Source: an uncultured Mollicutes bacterium (GTDB taxonomy: Bacteria; Bacillota_I; Bacilli_A; RFN20; CAG-826). From it: a DNA stretch of 20,635 nucleotides. The notes beneath the pieces are model-generated. The model did no database searches. It was not told the DNA's origin and saw only the letters and a program-made list of their open reading frames with translations. The stretch covers positions 1 through 20,635 of the forward strand of contig UQXJ01000024.1 of the NCBI GenBank assembly GCA_900545015.1. The letters are read 5' to 3'. The translations under genes were made by a program, and so were the position numbers. Of the stretch, positions 7,972 to 14,522 are shown one piece after another; the first letter of the stretch is position 1; each line of letters starts with the position of its first letter.

Positions 7972-9124
7972 AATCTTTTTCCTCAATTATATGTTGAGTA
8001 AGTTCCCTTACTTCTTTATCTGTTTTTAAGATATCAGATATAGTTATATCCTTTATATAAGGATAAACTTTCATAATTTTATCAATAATACGTTTTATAT
8101 CAACATAATTAATTTTATTACTTAAAAATGAATTAACGCAGACTTCATTTGCTGCATTTAAAATAGCACCAAAGTTCCCTTTTTGTTTTATAACGTCTTG
8201 AGCATATTTAATTAAAGGGAATTTTTCATAATCCATTTTATAGAATTGATAATTATTAAATGTGTTTACTTCAACATCATCAAACTTATCACCCTTTATA
8301 GGCTTTCCTTCAAATAAAGCATATTCAATTGGAATTCTCATATCGCTAGGTCCAACTTGAAGAAAAACATCACCATTTTCATATTCAACCATGCTATGAA
8401 CATGACTTTTTCGGTCAACAAGAACATCAATCCTATCAAAATCTAAATGAAATAATTCATGTGCTTCAATAATCTCAAAAGATTTATTCATCATTGTCGC
8501 ACTATCGATAGTAATTTTATTTCCCATTTTCCACGTAGGATGTTTCAAAGCATCTTCTGGTTTAATTTTTATAAAATCCTTCTTGGGTAAAAAGAAGAAA
8601 GGTCCACCACTAGCAGTAATGATAATTTTCTTTATGTCACTATTCCTATTAAATAAGCATTTAGAAATCGCTACATGTTCACTATCAATAGGATACATCT
8701 TTGTTTTATATTCTTTTAATAATGAATTAATAATTTCTCCACCAGCAACTAAGGTTTCCTTATTTGCAAGCAAGAGAGTTTTATTATTTTTGATTATTTC
8801 AATAGAAGGCAAGAACCCAACAAATCCAATTAAAGCATTTATTACCATGTCTGAATTTGAGTTTTTAATTATTTCAATAAGGCCTTTATCTCCATAATAA
8901 AAAGTAATTTTAGGATATTTTTGCTTAAAAAAATTGTAATCTTTTTCTAATTTTAAAGTAATATACTTAAGATTTGCATGGTTTTTAATAATTTCATCCA
9001 ATTTTTCTGTTCTTTCACCAATAGAAATTCCAACCAAATCAAAATTATTTTTATATTTATCAATAACTTGGATTGATTGCGAACCTATTGATCCACTTCC
9101 ACCAAGCAATAGGATTCTTTTCAT
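7964..9124 (-). CDS. dxr: 1-deoxy-D-xylulose 5-phosphate reductoisomerase
   Basis: Second enzyme of the MEP pathway (IspC): it converts deoxyxylulose phosphate to methylerythritol phosphate with NADPH in the cytoplasm. It has 386 residues, a normal length. The Rossmann motif GGSGSIGSQ is at 8-16, ANKETLV at 120-126, metal ligands D147 and E149 in IDSEH and E220 in EIIEAHELF, and ASGGPF at 171-176. The substrate segment HPTWKMGNKITIDSAT is at 195-210. The start lies 3 bases after the cdsA stop and the end overlaps rseP by 8 bases, so the trio is coupled. I see no strong ribosome binding site, which fits coupling. It shows that the host makes its own isoprenoids through the MEP route. Confidence 0.97.
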   Translation of the reverse strand: MKRILLLGGSGSIGSQSIQVIDKYKNNFDLVGISIGERTEKLDEIIKNHANLKYITLKLEKDYNFFKQKYPKITFYYGDKGLIEIIKNSNSDMVINALIGFVGFLPSIEIIKNNKTLLLANKETLVAGGEIINSLLKEYKTKMYPIDSEHVAISKCLFNRNSDIKKIIITASGGPFFFLPKKDFIKIKPEDALKHPTWKMGNKITIDSATMMNKSFEIIEAHELFHLDFDRIDVLVDRKSHVHSMVEYENGDVFLQVGPSDMRIPIEYALFEGKPIKGDKFDDVEVNTFNNYQFYKMDYEKFPLIKYAQDVIKQKGNFGAILNAANEVCVNSFLSNKINYVDIKRIIDKIMKVYPYIKDITISDILKTDKEVRELTQHIIEEKDYD

Positions 9125-9127
9125 ATT

Positions 9128-10222
9128 TTATATCATGATATTCCGGCCTTTTGCCATTACTTCAATAAACAATGCTAGCATTATAGAAACAATAAGAATT
9201 GAATCAAGTCTATCCAAGATTCCGCCATGACTTTTTAATACTGTTCCAAAGTCTTTAATTTGATAGCTTCTTTTTATTGCTGAGAATATTAAATCTCCTA
9301 GAACAGAAAACAAAGGCATTAATATGGATAAAATTAAAACATTATACCAATGTTCATTATCTAGTACTCCTTTAAGCAAAGGCAATCCACAAGCATCAAG
9401 TACTAATCCTAATGTTAAACTTACAACAAGTGAAATAACTATTCCACCAGCAAATCCTTCCCAAGTTTTCTTTGGAGAAATCCTTGGCGACATTTTATGT
9501 TTTCCAAATAATACACCTATAAAATAAGCACCAACATCATTTAAACATGTTCCTGCTAACATATAAAAAATCAAGCCAATTGATTGCACATATTTAAAAG
9601 CTGCTGGGGCTGTTGAGTAAGTATATGCAACATCAATTCCTAAATTTTTAGAATAAGTAAATGGAGCATAGCGTAAAAACAGTATTGATTGGAAGCCGAT
9701 TGAAACAATGAAAAGCATTGTTACCAAATAAAACGCATCATGAATTGTAAAATTTTTATCTACTAAAACATTAGCAAATAAAAATAATACTGAAATAAAA
9801 AAGGTTGTTAAACTTATTTGAGGGCCAGTAAACGAAGTGCTCAAATCAAAATAAAAATTTTCAGGGTTCAACATCCAGGCACTAATATTGTTTTTTAAAA
9901 TAATCCAAAAAATTAATGCTACCATCATAAAGAAGGCAAAAATATTAATAGATAAATTAAAGCGCTTTTCAATTGATTGTGGAGCTTTAATAATTTCATG
10001 GCAAGAAATTACACTCGCCACAAGAATTAATGCAGCAAAAACGTAGTCTCCAAGTATTACGCAAGGAACTACTATCAAAACTAAAACAATTCCGACAAGA
10101 ATTCTACTCTTCATCGACGCTTTTGTTTCAATATTTAGATTATTCATATAGTGCTCACGCTTGTTTAAAACGTGAGAACTAGTTTTTTTCTCTTCTTTAT
10201 CTTTTTCTTTTTTTATATCCAT
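9128..10222 (-). CDS. cdsA: Phosphatidate cytidylyltransferase (CDP-diglyceride synthase)
   Basis: Integral membrane enzyme making CDP-diacylglycerol from phosphatidic acid and CTP, the branch point for phosphatidylglycerol and cardiolipin. It has 364 residues and many hydrophobic segments. The family signature at 314-340 is complete: SAIKR, then KDFG, then SHGGILDRLD. The upstream conserved stretch LNDVGAYFIGVLFGK and SPKKTWEGFAGG is also present. The N-terminus carries an unusual, highly charged Lys/Glu-rich extension of about 38 residues before the first membrane segment; an internal ATG at 10147 (residue 26) could be an alternative start. The ATG at 10222 is one base after the frr stop, a typical coupled start. 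Normally uppS lies between frr and cdsA; here it is missing. Inside the 5' part, CTCACG and CGTGAG form a 6-bp hairpin (about 10155-10177). Confidence 0.96.
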   Translation of the reverse strand: MDIKKEKDKEEKKTSSHVLNKREHYMNNLNIETKASMKSRILVGIVLVLIVVPCVILGDYVFAALILVASVISCHEIIKAPQSIEKRFNLSINIFAFFMMVALIFWIILKNNISAWMLNPENFYFDLSTSFTGPQISLTTFFISVLFLFANVLVDKNFTIHDAFYLVTMLFIVSIGFQSILFLRYAPFTYSKNLGIDVAYTYSTAPAAFKYVQSIGLIFYMLAGTCLNDVGAYFIGVLFGKHKMSPRISPKKTWEGFAGGIVISLVVSLTLGLVLDACGLPLLKGVLDNEHWYNVLILSILMPLFSVLGDLIFSAIKRSYQIKDFGTVLKSHGGILDRLDSILIVSIMLALFIEVMAKGRNIMI

Positions 10223-10223
10223 T

Positions 10224-10766
10224 TTAGATAGCCATTATTTCAGCTTCTTTAGCTTTTACAGTTTCGTCAACTTTCTTAATAAATGAATCAGTTAATTTTT
10301 GAATTGCTTCTTCTTCTTTCTTACGTGAATCTTCTGTATACGAATCATCTTTCTTGATTAAATCCATAGCATCTCTACGGATATTTCTGATGGCAATCTT
10401 ATTTTCTTCACCATAAGCTTTTGCTTTTTTAGCGAGTTCTTTTCTTCTGTCTTCTGTTAAAGGTGGCATATTTAATCTAATTTGTTTGCCATCTACAATT
10501 GGATTTATTCCAATTTCGCTTGCGTTAATAGCAGCAACAATTGATTTTAAATCGCCTGCATCATAAGGAATAATTAAAAGTTGTCTTGGTTCAGGCACTT
10601 TAATTGCAGCAATATCTTTTACTAACATTTTGTCGCCGTAATAATCGCAATATAAATTGTCTAATAAAGCAGAACTTGCTCTACCTGTTCTTAAAGTATT
10701 TAAGTTTCCTTCTAATGATTCGACTGTTTTAGTCATTTTTAATTCAATTTCATCTAAAATATCCAT
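10224..10766 (-). CDS. frr: Ribosome recycling factor
   Basis: With EF-G, this releases ribosomal subunits from mRNA after termination. At 180 residues it is close to the usual 185. The hallmark LRTGRASSALLD is at 25-36, followed by LNMPPLTEDRRKEL and the C-terminal helical half IAIRNIRRDAMDLIKK. AAGGAG lies 6 bases before the ATG, a strong ribosome binding site, and the start is 3 bases after the pyrH stop. The pyrH-frr pair is conserved across bacteria. Nothing unusual is seen. Confidence 0.98.
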   Translation of the reverse strand: MDILDEIELKMTKTVESLEGNLNTLRTGRASSALLDNLYCDYYGDKMLVKDIAAIKVPEPRQLLIIPYDAGDLKSIVAAINASEIGINPIVDGKQIRLNMPPLTEDRRKELAKKAKAYGEENKIAIRNIRRDAMDLIKKDDSYTEDSRKKEEEAIQKLTDSFIKKVDETVKAKEAEIMAI

Positions 10767-10769
10767 ATT

Positions 10770-11492
10770 TTACTCCTTAATAATTGTTCCTATTTTATCA
10801 TCTTTTAAAACTCTTAAGAAATTAGCTTTATCTTCCATCGAAAATACTCTTGTTACTATCTTAGTATTTTTAAGCATTTCCATTGCACCTCTATCCATGA
10901 CTTTTAAGTCTCTATCAAGGGCTTCAGTATATGTTAATTTCTTTAAAAGTTTTGCTTCCTTATTTGTTCGAGGGTCTGAATCATAAACACCATCGACACC
11001 ATTTTTTCCTGCTAGAATTGCATCGGCTTGAATTTGGATTGATCTTTTTGCAGCGCATGAATCAGTTGTGATTCTAGGTTTACCTAAACCAGCTGAAAAT
11101 AAGCAGACATACCCTTCATCAAGTGCTTTATTAGCTTCGGATTCATCAAATTTCAAAGTAACATCTTCAACTTTTAACGCGCTAAATATCTTACTTTTAA
11201 TATTTATTTTTTCGAGAACACTAGCTAATGCTTTGCAGTTAATAACTGTGCCAACCATTCCCATATAATCTCCATCAATAGGATTTATGCCAGCTTCTTC
11301 CGCAATTCTTCCTCTAAAAATATTTCCGGCGCCAATAACGACACCAACATCAACATTTAATTCTTTTATTTCTTTGATTGTAGCAGCAACTTCATCAAGT
11401 TTTTTTGCGCTCAAAATTAATCTTGATTCATCATCTTGAAGTGCTTCGCCACTTATCTTTAAAATTACTCTTTTATACATAGGTTTTTCCAT
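10770..11492 (-). CDS. pyrH: UMP kinase
   Basis: Phosphorylates UMP to UDP in pyrimidine nucleotide synthesis; amino-acid kinase fold. It has 240 residues. YKRVILKISGEAL at 6-18 holds the phosphate-binding lysine K12, GAGNIFRGR is at 54-62, DYMGMVGTVIN at 75-85, TTDS at 142-145, and KNGVDGVYDSDPR at 163-175. The usual GNPFFTTD is here GKPRITTD and the glycine loop is GAGN rather than GGGN, so the regulatory/acceptor region diverges mildly. The ATG at 11492 gives MEKPMYKR, matching the MEKPKYKR start of B. subtilis PyrH, yet it has no ribosome binding site and sits about one base from the predicted transcription start. The ATG at 11480 has a weak GGA upstream. The gene heads the run pyrH-frr-cdsA-dxr-rseP-polC. 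Confidence 0.97.
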   Translation of the reverse strand: MEKPMYKRVILKISGEALQDDESRLILSAKKLDEVAATIKEIKELNVDVGVVIGAGNIFRGRIAEEAGINPIDGDYMGMVGTVINCKALASVLEKINIKSKIFSALKVEDVTLKFDESEANKALDEGYVCLFSAGLGKPRITTDSCAAKRSIQIQADAILAGKNGVDGVYDSDPRTNKEAKLLKKLTYTEALDRDLKVMDRGAMEMLKNTKIVTRVFSMEDKANFLRVLKDDKIGTIIKE

Positions 11493-11499
11493 ATTTATT

Positions 11500-11508
11500 A
11501 TTATAGCA
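11500..11508 (-). promoter_or_regulatory. Extended -10 promoter of pyrH operon
   Basis: The minus strand reads TGC-TATAAT, a perfect -10 hexamer with the TG extension, directly after the T tract of the tsf terminator. No -35 is recognisable at 16-18 bases, as is common for extended -10 promoters. Transcription should start near 11493, practically at the pyrH ATG (11492). Confidence 0.62.
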
Positions 11509-11536
11509 AAAAAGTGCCACTTAGTAGCGCTTTTTT
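11508..11536 (-). terminator. Rho-independent terminator of rpsB-tsf
   Basis: On the minus strand AAAAAAGCGC, a 9-base loop and GCACTTTTTT make a 10-bp stem (one G-T pair) ending in six Ts. It lies 19 bases beyond the tsf stop. The structure is symmetrical and could also stop plus-strand transcription, but no plus-strand gene lies here. Its last T is directly followed by the pyrH -10 element, so the two units are separated in almost no space. Confidence 0.85.
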
Positions 11537-11555
11537 AATAGTTTTGTAAGTATAA

Positions 11556-12428
11556 TTAGTTGTTTGCTTGTTTTGCAACTTCTTCAGCGAAATTATCTTG
11601 TCTCTTTTCAATACCTTCACCAACTTGGTAACGGACAAATTTGACAATTTCGTTTCCTTTTTCTTTTAAAACTTGTGAAACTTTCTTTCCTGGTTCAAGT
11701 AAGAATTCTTGATCATCTAAAACAGATTCAGAGAAGAATTTATTAACTTTGCCTTCGATAATTTTAACTAAAGCAACTTCTGGTTTTGAAGCTAATTTTG
11801 GATCATTTTTACATGCTTCAAGTTGAATTTTCTTTTCGTTTTCAACTAATTCAGCAGGAATGTCGCTCATATGAATGTATTTTGGGTTGTTAGCAGCAAT
11901 GTGCATTGCTAATCCTTTAGCAAGTTCTTCATCAGCTTTCTTTAAAAGAACTAAAACACCAATTTTACCACCCATATGGATGTATGAACCGATACCTTCT
12001 TCACCTTCTTTATTGAAGATATCAAATCTTCTTAAGCTTAATTTTTCACCAAGTTTAACTGTTGCATTTGTAAATAATGTTTTTGTACCTTCAACAGCAT
12101 CTTCAACTGTTTTACAATCGTTTTTAAGAACAGTTTTACAGCATTCTCCAACTAATTCTTTGAATGGATCTGATTTAGCAACGAAGTCTGTTTCACAGTT
12201 AACTTCAACGATTGAAGCACGTCCACATTCTGAGCAAACATGAACAAGTACAAGTCCTTCAGCAGCGATTCTATCACTTTTTTTAGCTTGTTTCGCGATA
12301 CCTTTTTCTCTTAACCAGTCACATGCTTTATCAACATCATCATTGCATGCAGTTAATGCATTTTTACAATCCATGATGCCAGCGCCAGTTCTATCTCTTA
12401 AAACTTTAATTAATTCAACGTTTGCCAT
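11556..12428 (-). CDS. tsf: Elongation factor Ts
   Basis: Nucleotide exchange factor for EF-Tu, 290 residues (usual for Bacilli). The N-terminal UBA-like domain has LRDRTGAGIMDCKNAL, and the EF-Tu contact motif TDFVAKSDPF is at 80-89. Two core domains and a complete C-terminus (VGEGIEKR) follow. AAGGAG lies 6 bases before the ATG. It is 21 bases after rpsB, the standard pair, and is followed by a terminator. Unusual: it has many cysteines in the N-terminal half (C21, C28, C36, C65, C68, C78, C96, C97, C105), including CSEC at 65-68 just before the exchange motif, where other EF-Ts proteins usually have few. Confidence 0.98.
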   Translation of the reverse strand: MANVELIKVLRDRTGAGIMDCKNALTACNDDVDKACDWLREKGIAKQAKKSDRIAAEGLVLVHVCSECGRASIVEVNCETDFVAKSDPFKELVGECCKTVLKNDCKTVEDAVEGTKTLFTNATVKLGEKLSLRRFDIFNKEGEEGIGSYIHMGGKIGVLVLLKKADEELAKGLAMHIAANNPKYIHMSDIPAELVENEKKIQLEACKNDPKLASKPEVALVKIIEGKVNKFFSESVLDDQEFLLEPGKKVSQVLKEKGNEIVKFVRYQVGEGIEKRQDNFAEEVAKQANN

Positions 12429-12449
12429 TTTTATCTCCTTTTTTAAAAA

Positions 12450-13466
12450 TTATTCAGCTTTCTCTTCTTTTTTAACAACTTTTTTAGCTGTTTTGTTAGC
12501 TACACTTGCTTCTTGTTGAGCAGCGTTTTGTTTAGCAAGGAAACTTTCTCTTCTTGCTCTTTCTTTTTCCATTCTTTCTCTTTGCATTTCTCTTCTTGCA
12601 GCTAATTTTAAAGCGTTTTCTCTATCTGCTAATCTAATAGCATCTTTCATAGTAACTTCTTCGCCTTCATCTTTAGTATAAGCGATTTCTGTTAATCCAC
12701 CTTTAGCTTCAACAACAGCATCATTTAAAACACCAATGATTAATTTGATTGATTTACTTGAATCATCATTTCCTGGAATGACATAGTTAATTCCATCTGG
12801 TTCACAGTTTGTTCCACAGATTGCAAAGACTGGAATTCCTAATTTATTAGCTTCTTTAACAGCATTGTATTCTTTTGTAGGATCAACAACGATTAAAGCA
12901 TTTGGTACTTTTCTCATTTCTTTGATACCTTCAAGGTTCTTAGCAAGTTTTTCTTTTTCTTTTCTTAAAGCGATGACTTCTTTCTTAGGTAATTTATCCC
13001 ATGAACCATCTTCTTCAGCACTTTCTAAGTCTTTTAATTTTCTAATTCTTGTGTAAATTGTCTTGAAGTTTGTTAATGTACCACCTAACCATCTATTGAT
13101 AATATAGAATGATCCGCTTCTTTCAGCTTCTTCTTTGACGATTTCTTTAGCACTATCTTTAGTTCCAACTACTAAAACTTTTCCACCTTCTAAAACGATT
13201 GAAACAAGTTTCTTATAAGCTTCTTCTAATCCTTCTTTTGATTTGTTTAAATCAACGATATGGATACCGTTTCTAGCACAATAAATGTATTTTCTCATTT
13301 TTGGGTTCCATTTTCTTGTTTGGTGTCCGTAGTGAACTCCTGCTTCTAATAATTTCTTTAATGTAACGATACTTGCGTTTTCGTCATGGACGATATTTTC
13401 CATAACATTGTTTTCAGCTTCATTATTTTCTGTGCCGAGCTCAGCAACTTTCTTTTCTTCTGCCAT
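12450..13466 (-). CDS. rpsB: 30S ribosomal protein S2 with N- and C-terminal extensions
   Basis: Small-subunit protein S2, 338 residues against about 246 in B. subtilis. The core begins at LLEAGVHYGHQTRKWNPKM (39-57) and includes the NRWLGGTLTNFKT and VPNALIVVDP motifs. Before it lies a 30-residue acidic, asparagine/glutamate-rich extension. After the core come about 70-80 residues, first a charged Arg/Glu/Lys helix, probably coiled coil, then an Ala/Lys tail ending KKEEKAE. I chose the ATG at 13466 because AAGGAG lies 9 bases upstream, as for tsf. An in-frame ATG at 13499, 12 bases after GGGAGG, would add 11 residues, and the TTG at 13511 would add 15. It forms a two-gene unit with tsf, preceded by its own promoter and a structured leader. 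Confidence 0.97.
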   Translation of the reverse strand: MAEEKKVAELGTENNEAENNVMENIVHDENASIVTLKKLLEAGVHYGHQTRKWNPKMRKYIYCARNGIHIVDLNKSKEGLEEAYKKLVSIVLEGGKVLVVGTKDSAKEIVKEEAERSGSFYIINRWLGGTLTNFKTIYTRIRKLKDLESAEEDGSWDKLPKKEVIALRKEKEKLAKNLEGIKEMRKVPNALIVVDPTKEYNAVKEANKLGIPVFAICGTNCEPDGINYVIPGNDDSSKSIKLIIGVLNDAVVEAKGGLTEIAYTKDEGEEVTMKDAIRLADRENALKLAARREMQRERMEKERARRESFLAKQNAAQQEASVANKTAKKVVKKEEKAE

Positions 13467-13583
13467 TTTTATGGTCTCCTTTATTTGTTCAGCCTCCATT
13501 ACTTCTAGCAACCTCCCTAGAATTTCTTCTAGACTAGGAAATTGAATCCATAATGTGTGTAATCTTTTGGAACGCCCAAAAGT
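13467..13583 (-). promoter_or_regulatory. Structured rpsB leader, candidate autoregulatory element
   Basis: The predicted mRNA leader is about 117 bases. It opens with a perfect 7-bp hairpin (13564-13582; CTTTTGG, 5-base loop, CCAAAAG) at the very 5' end. Further on, CTAGAA-GAAA-TTCTAG (13517-13532) is a 6-bp hairpin with a GNRA loop that competes with a CCTAG/CTAGG pairing (13516-13520 with 13534-13538). The second hairpin overlaps GGGAGG (13512-13517), one of two Shine-Dalgarno sequences. Ribosomal protein leaders commonly control their own operon; that this one does is inference. Confidence 0.42.
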
Positions 13584-13589
13584 CTCCCT

Positions 13590-13619
13590 ACTATACCATA
13601 ATTAAGGATATAAAATCAA
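13590..13619 (-). promoter_or_regulatory. Promoter of rpsB-tsf
   Basis: TTGATT at 13614-13619, an 18-base spacer ending in TGG, and TATAGT at 13590-13595 (5 of 6 matches, extended -10). The transcription start is predicted near 13583. It lies just beyond the xerC stop with no visible terminator between, so read-through from xerC is also possible. Confidence 0.65.
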
Positions 13620-13625
13620 TGGAAA

Positions 13626-14522
13626 TTAAAAGCACTTTTTATAGGTTTCTTTAAGCATTTCTATGTTAACATGAGTATACACTTGTGTAGTTGATAAAGA
13701 CTCATGCCCGAGTATTTCTTGAACTATTCTTATATCACATCCTTTGCTTATCATATATGTAGCAAAAGTATGTCTTAAAACATGAGGATGCAGATTAATT
13801 CCAACATCAAAACCAGTCTTTTTTACGATTGATTTCATAATAAATTCAAGTCCTCTAGATGTAAGCTTTTCGCCTTTAGAGCTCAAAAAGAATACATTTT
13901 CGCTTGGTTTAGCTTGTTCCGCTCGTAGCCCTTCTTGATATTCAATCATTGATTTTCTTGCTCTTTTTGTAAAAGGAACAATTCTTTCTTTATTTCCTTT
14001 TCCGATTATTCTTAAATATCTTTCATCAAAATTAATTTTATCAAAAGTAAGATTAATAACTTCAGAGCATCTAAGTCCACTGCAAAACATAAGTTCCAAA
14101 ATTGCTTGGTCTCTAGGCATCATTTTATCTGTTCTCTCATAATTCTTATTGAGCAAATCGAACATTTGATTAGCATAAAGAATTTCAGGATTTTTAGTCC
14201 TAATTTTTGGAGTACTTATCATTTCAGTCGGATTATATGGAATTTTGTTAGTATCAGAAAGAAACTTATAAAACTTCTTTATTGAACACAAAATTCTTGC
14301 AACACTTCTTGAAGAAAAGTTTTTATTATAATGAGTTTTTGTATCAAGCATTTTACTCATATAATTTCTAACATTGTTTTTATCTATTTCGAGAAAGTTA
14401 ACACCTTCGTTTTTTAAATATTCTAAGAATAAATTAATATCTAAAGAATAAGATTTAACAGTATTGTCTGATAAATTTAATTCGTATTTTAAATATTCTT
14501 TAAATTGTTCAAGCTCTTGCAT
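13626..14522 (-). CDS. xerC: Tyrosine recombinase XerC/CodV
   Basis: Site-specific recombinase that resolves chromosome dimers at dif, with XerD. It has 298 residues. The N-terminal SAM-like core-binding domain covers about 1-95 and the catalytic domain 110-298, with every active residue present: R151 (SGLRCSE), K175 (GKGNKER), H247 and R250 (HPHVLRHTFAT), H273 (LGHESLSTTQ) and nucleophile Y282 (VYTHV). The ATG overlaps the trmFO stop by one base (TAATG), a coupling arrangement. Its place after topA-trmFO matches codV in B. subtilis, which argues for the housekeeping Xer role rather than a mobile-element integrase; in that genome hslV, hslU and codY follow, but here rpsB does. Confidence 0.96.
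   Translation of the reverse strand: MQELEQFKEYLKYELNLSDNTVKSYSLDINLFLEYLKNEGVNFLEIDKNNVRNYMSKMLDTKTHYNKNFSSRSVARILCSIKKFYKFLSDTNKIPYNPTEMISTPKIRTKNPEILYANQMFDLLNKNYERTDKMMPRDQAILELMFCSGLRCSEVINLTFDKINFDERYLRIIGKGNKERIVPFTKRARKSMIEYQEGLRAEQAKPSENVFFLSSKGEKLTSRGLEFIMKSIVKKTGFDVGINLHPHVLRHTFATYMISKGCDIRIVQEILGHESLSTTQVYTHVNIEMLKETYKKCF

Noticed and set aside
11875..12243. 122-residue plus-strand ORF opposite tsf
   Set aside because: It is the complement of a conserved gene; its Ser/Pro/Leu-rich product is what an antisense frame of Lys/Glu-rich coding sequence gives.
13626..14522. xerC as a phage or mobile-element integrase
   Set aside because: It lies after topA-trmFO exactly as codV does in B. 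subtilis, is translationally coupled to trmFO and has no element genes around it.
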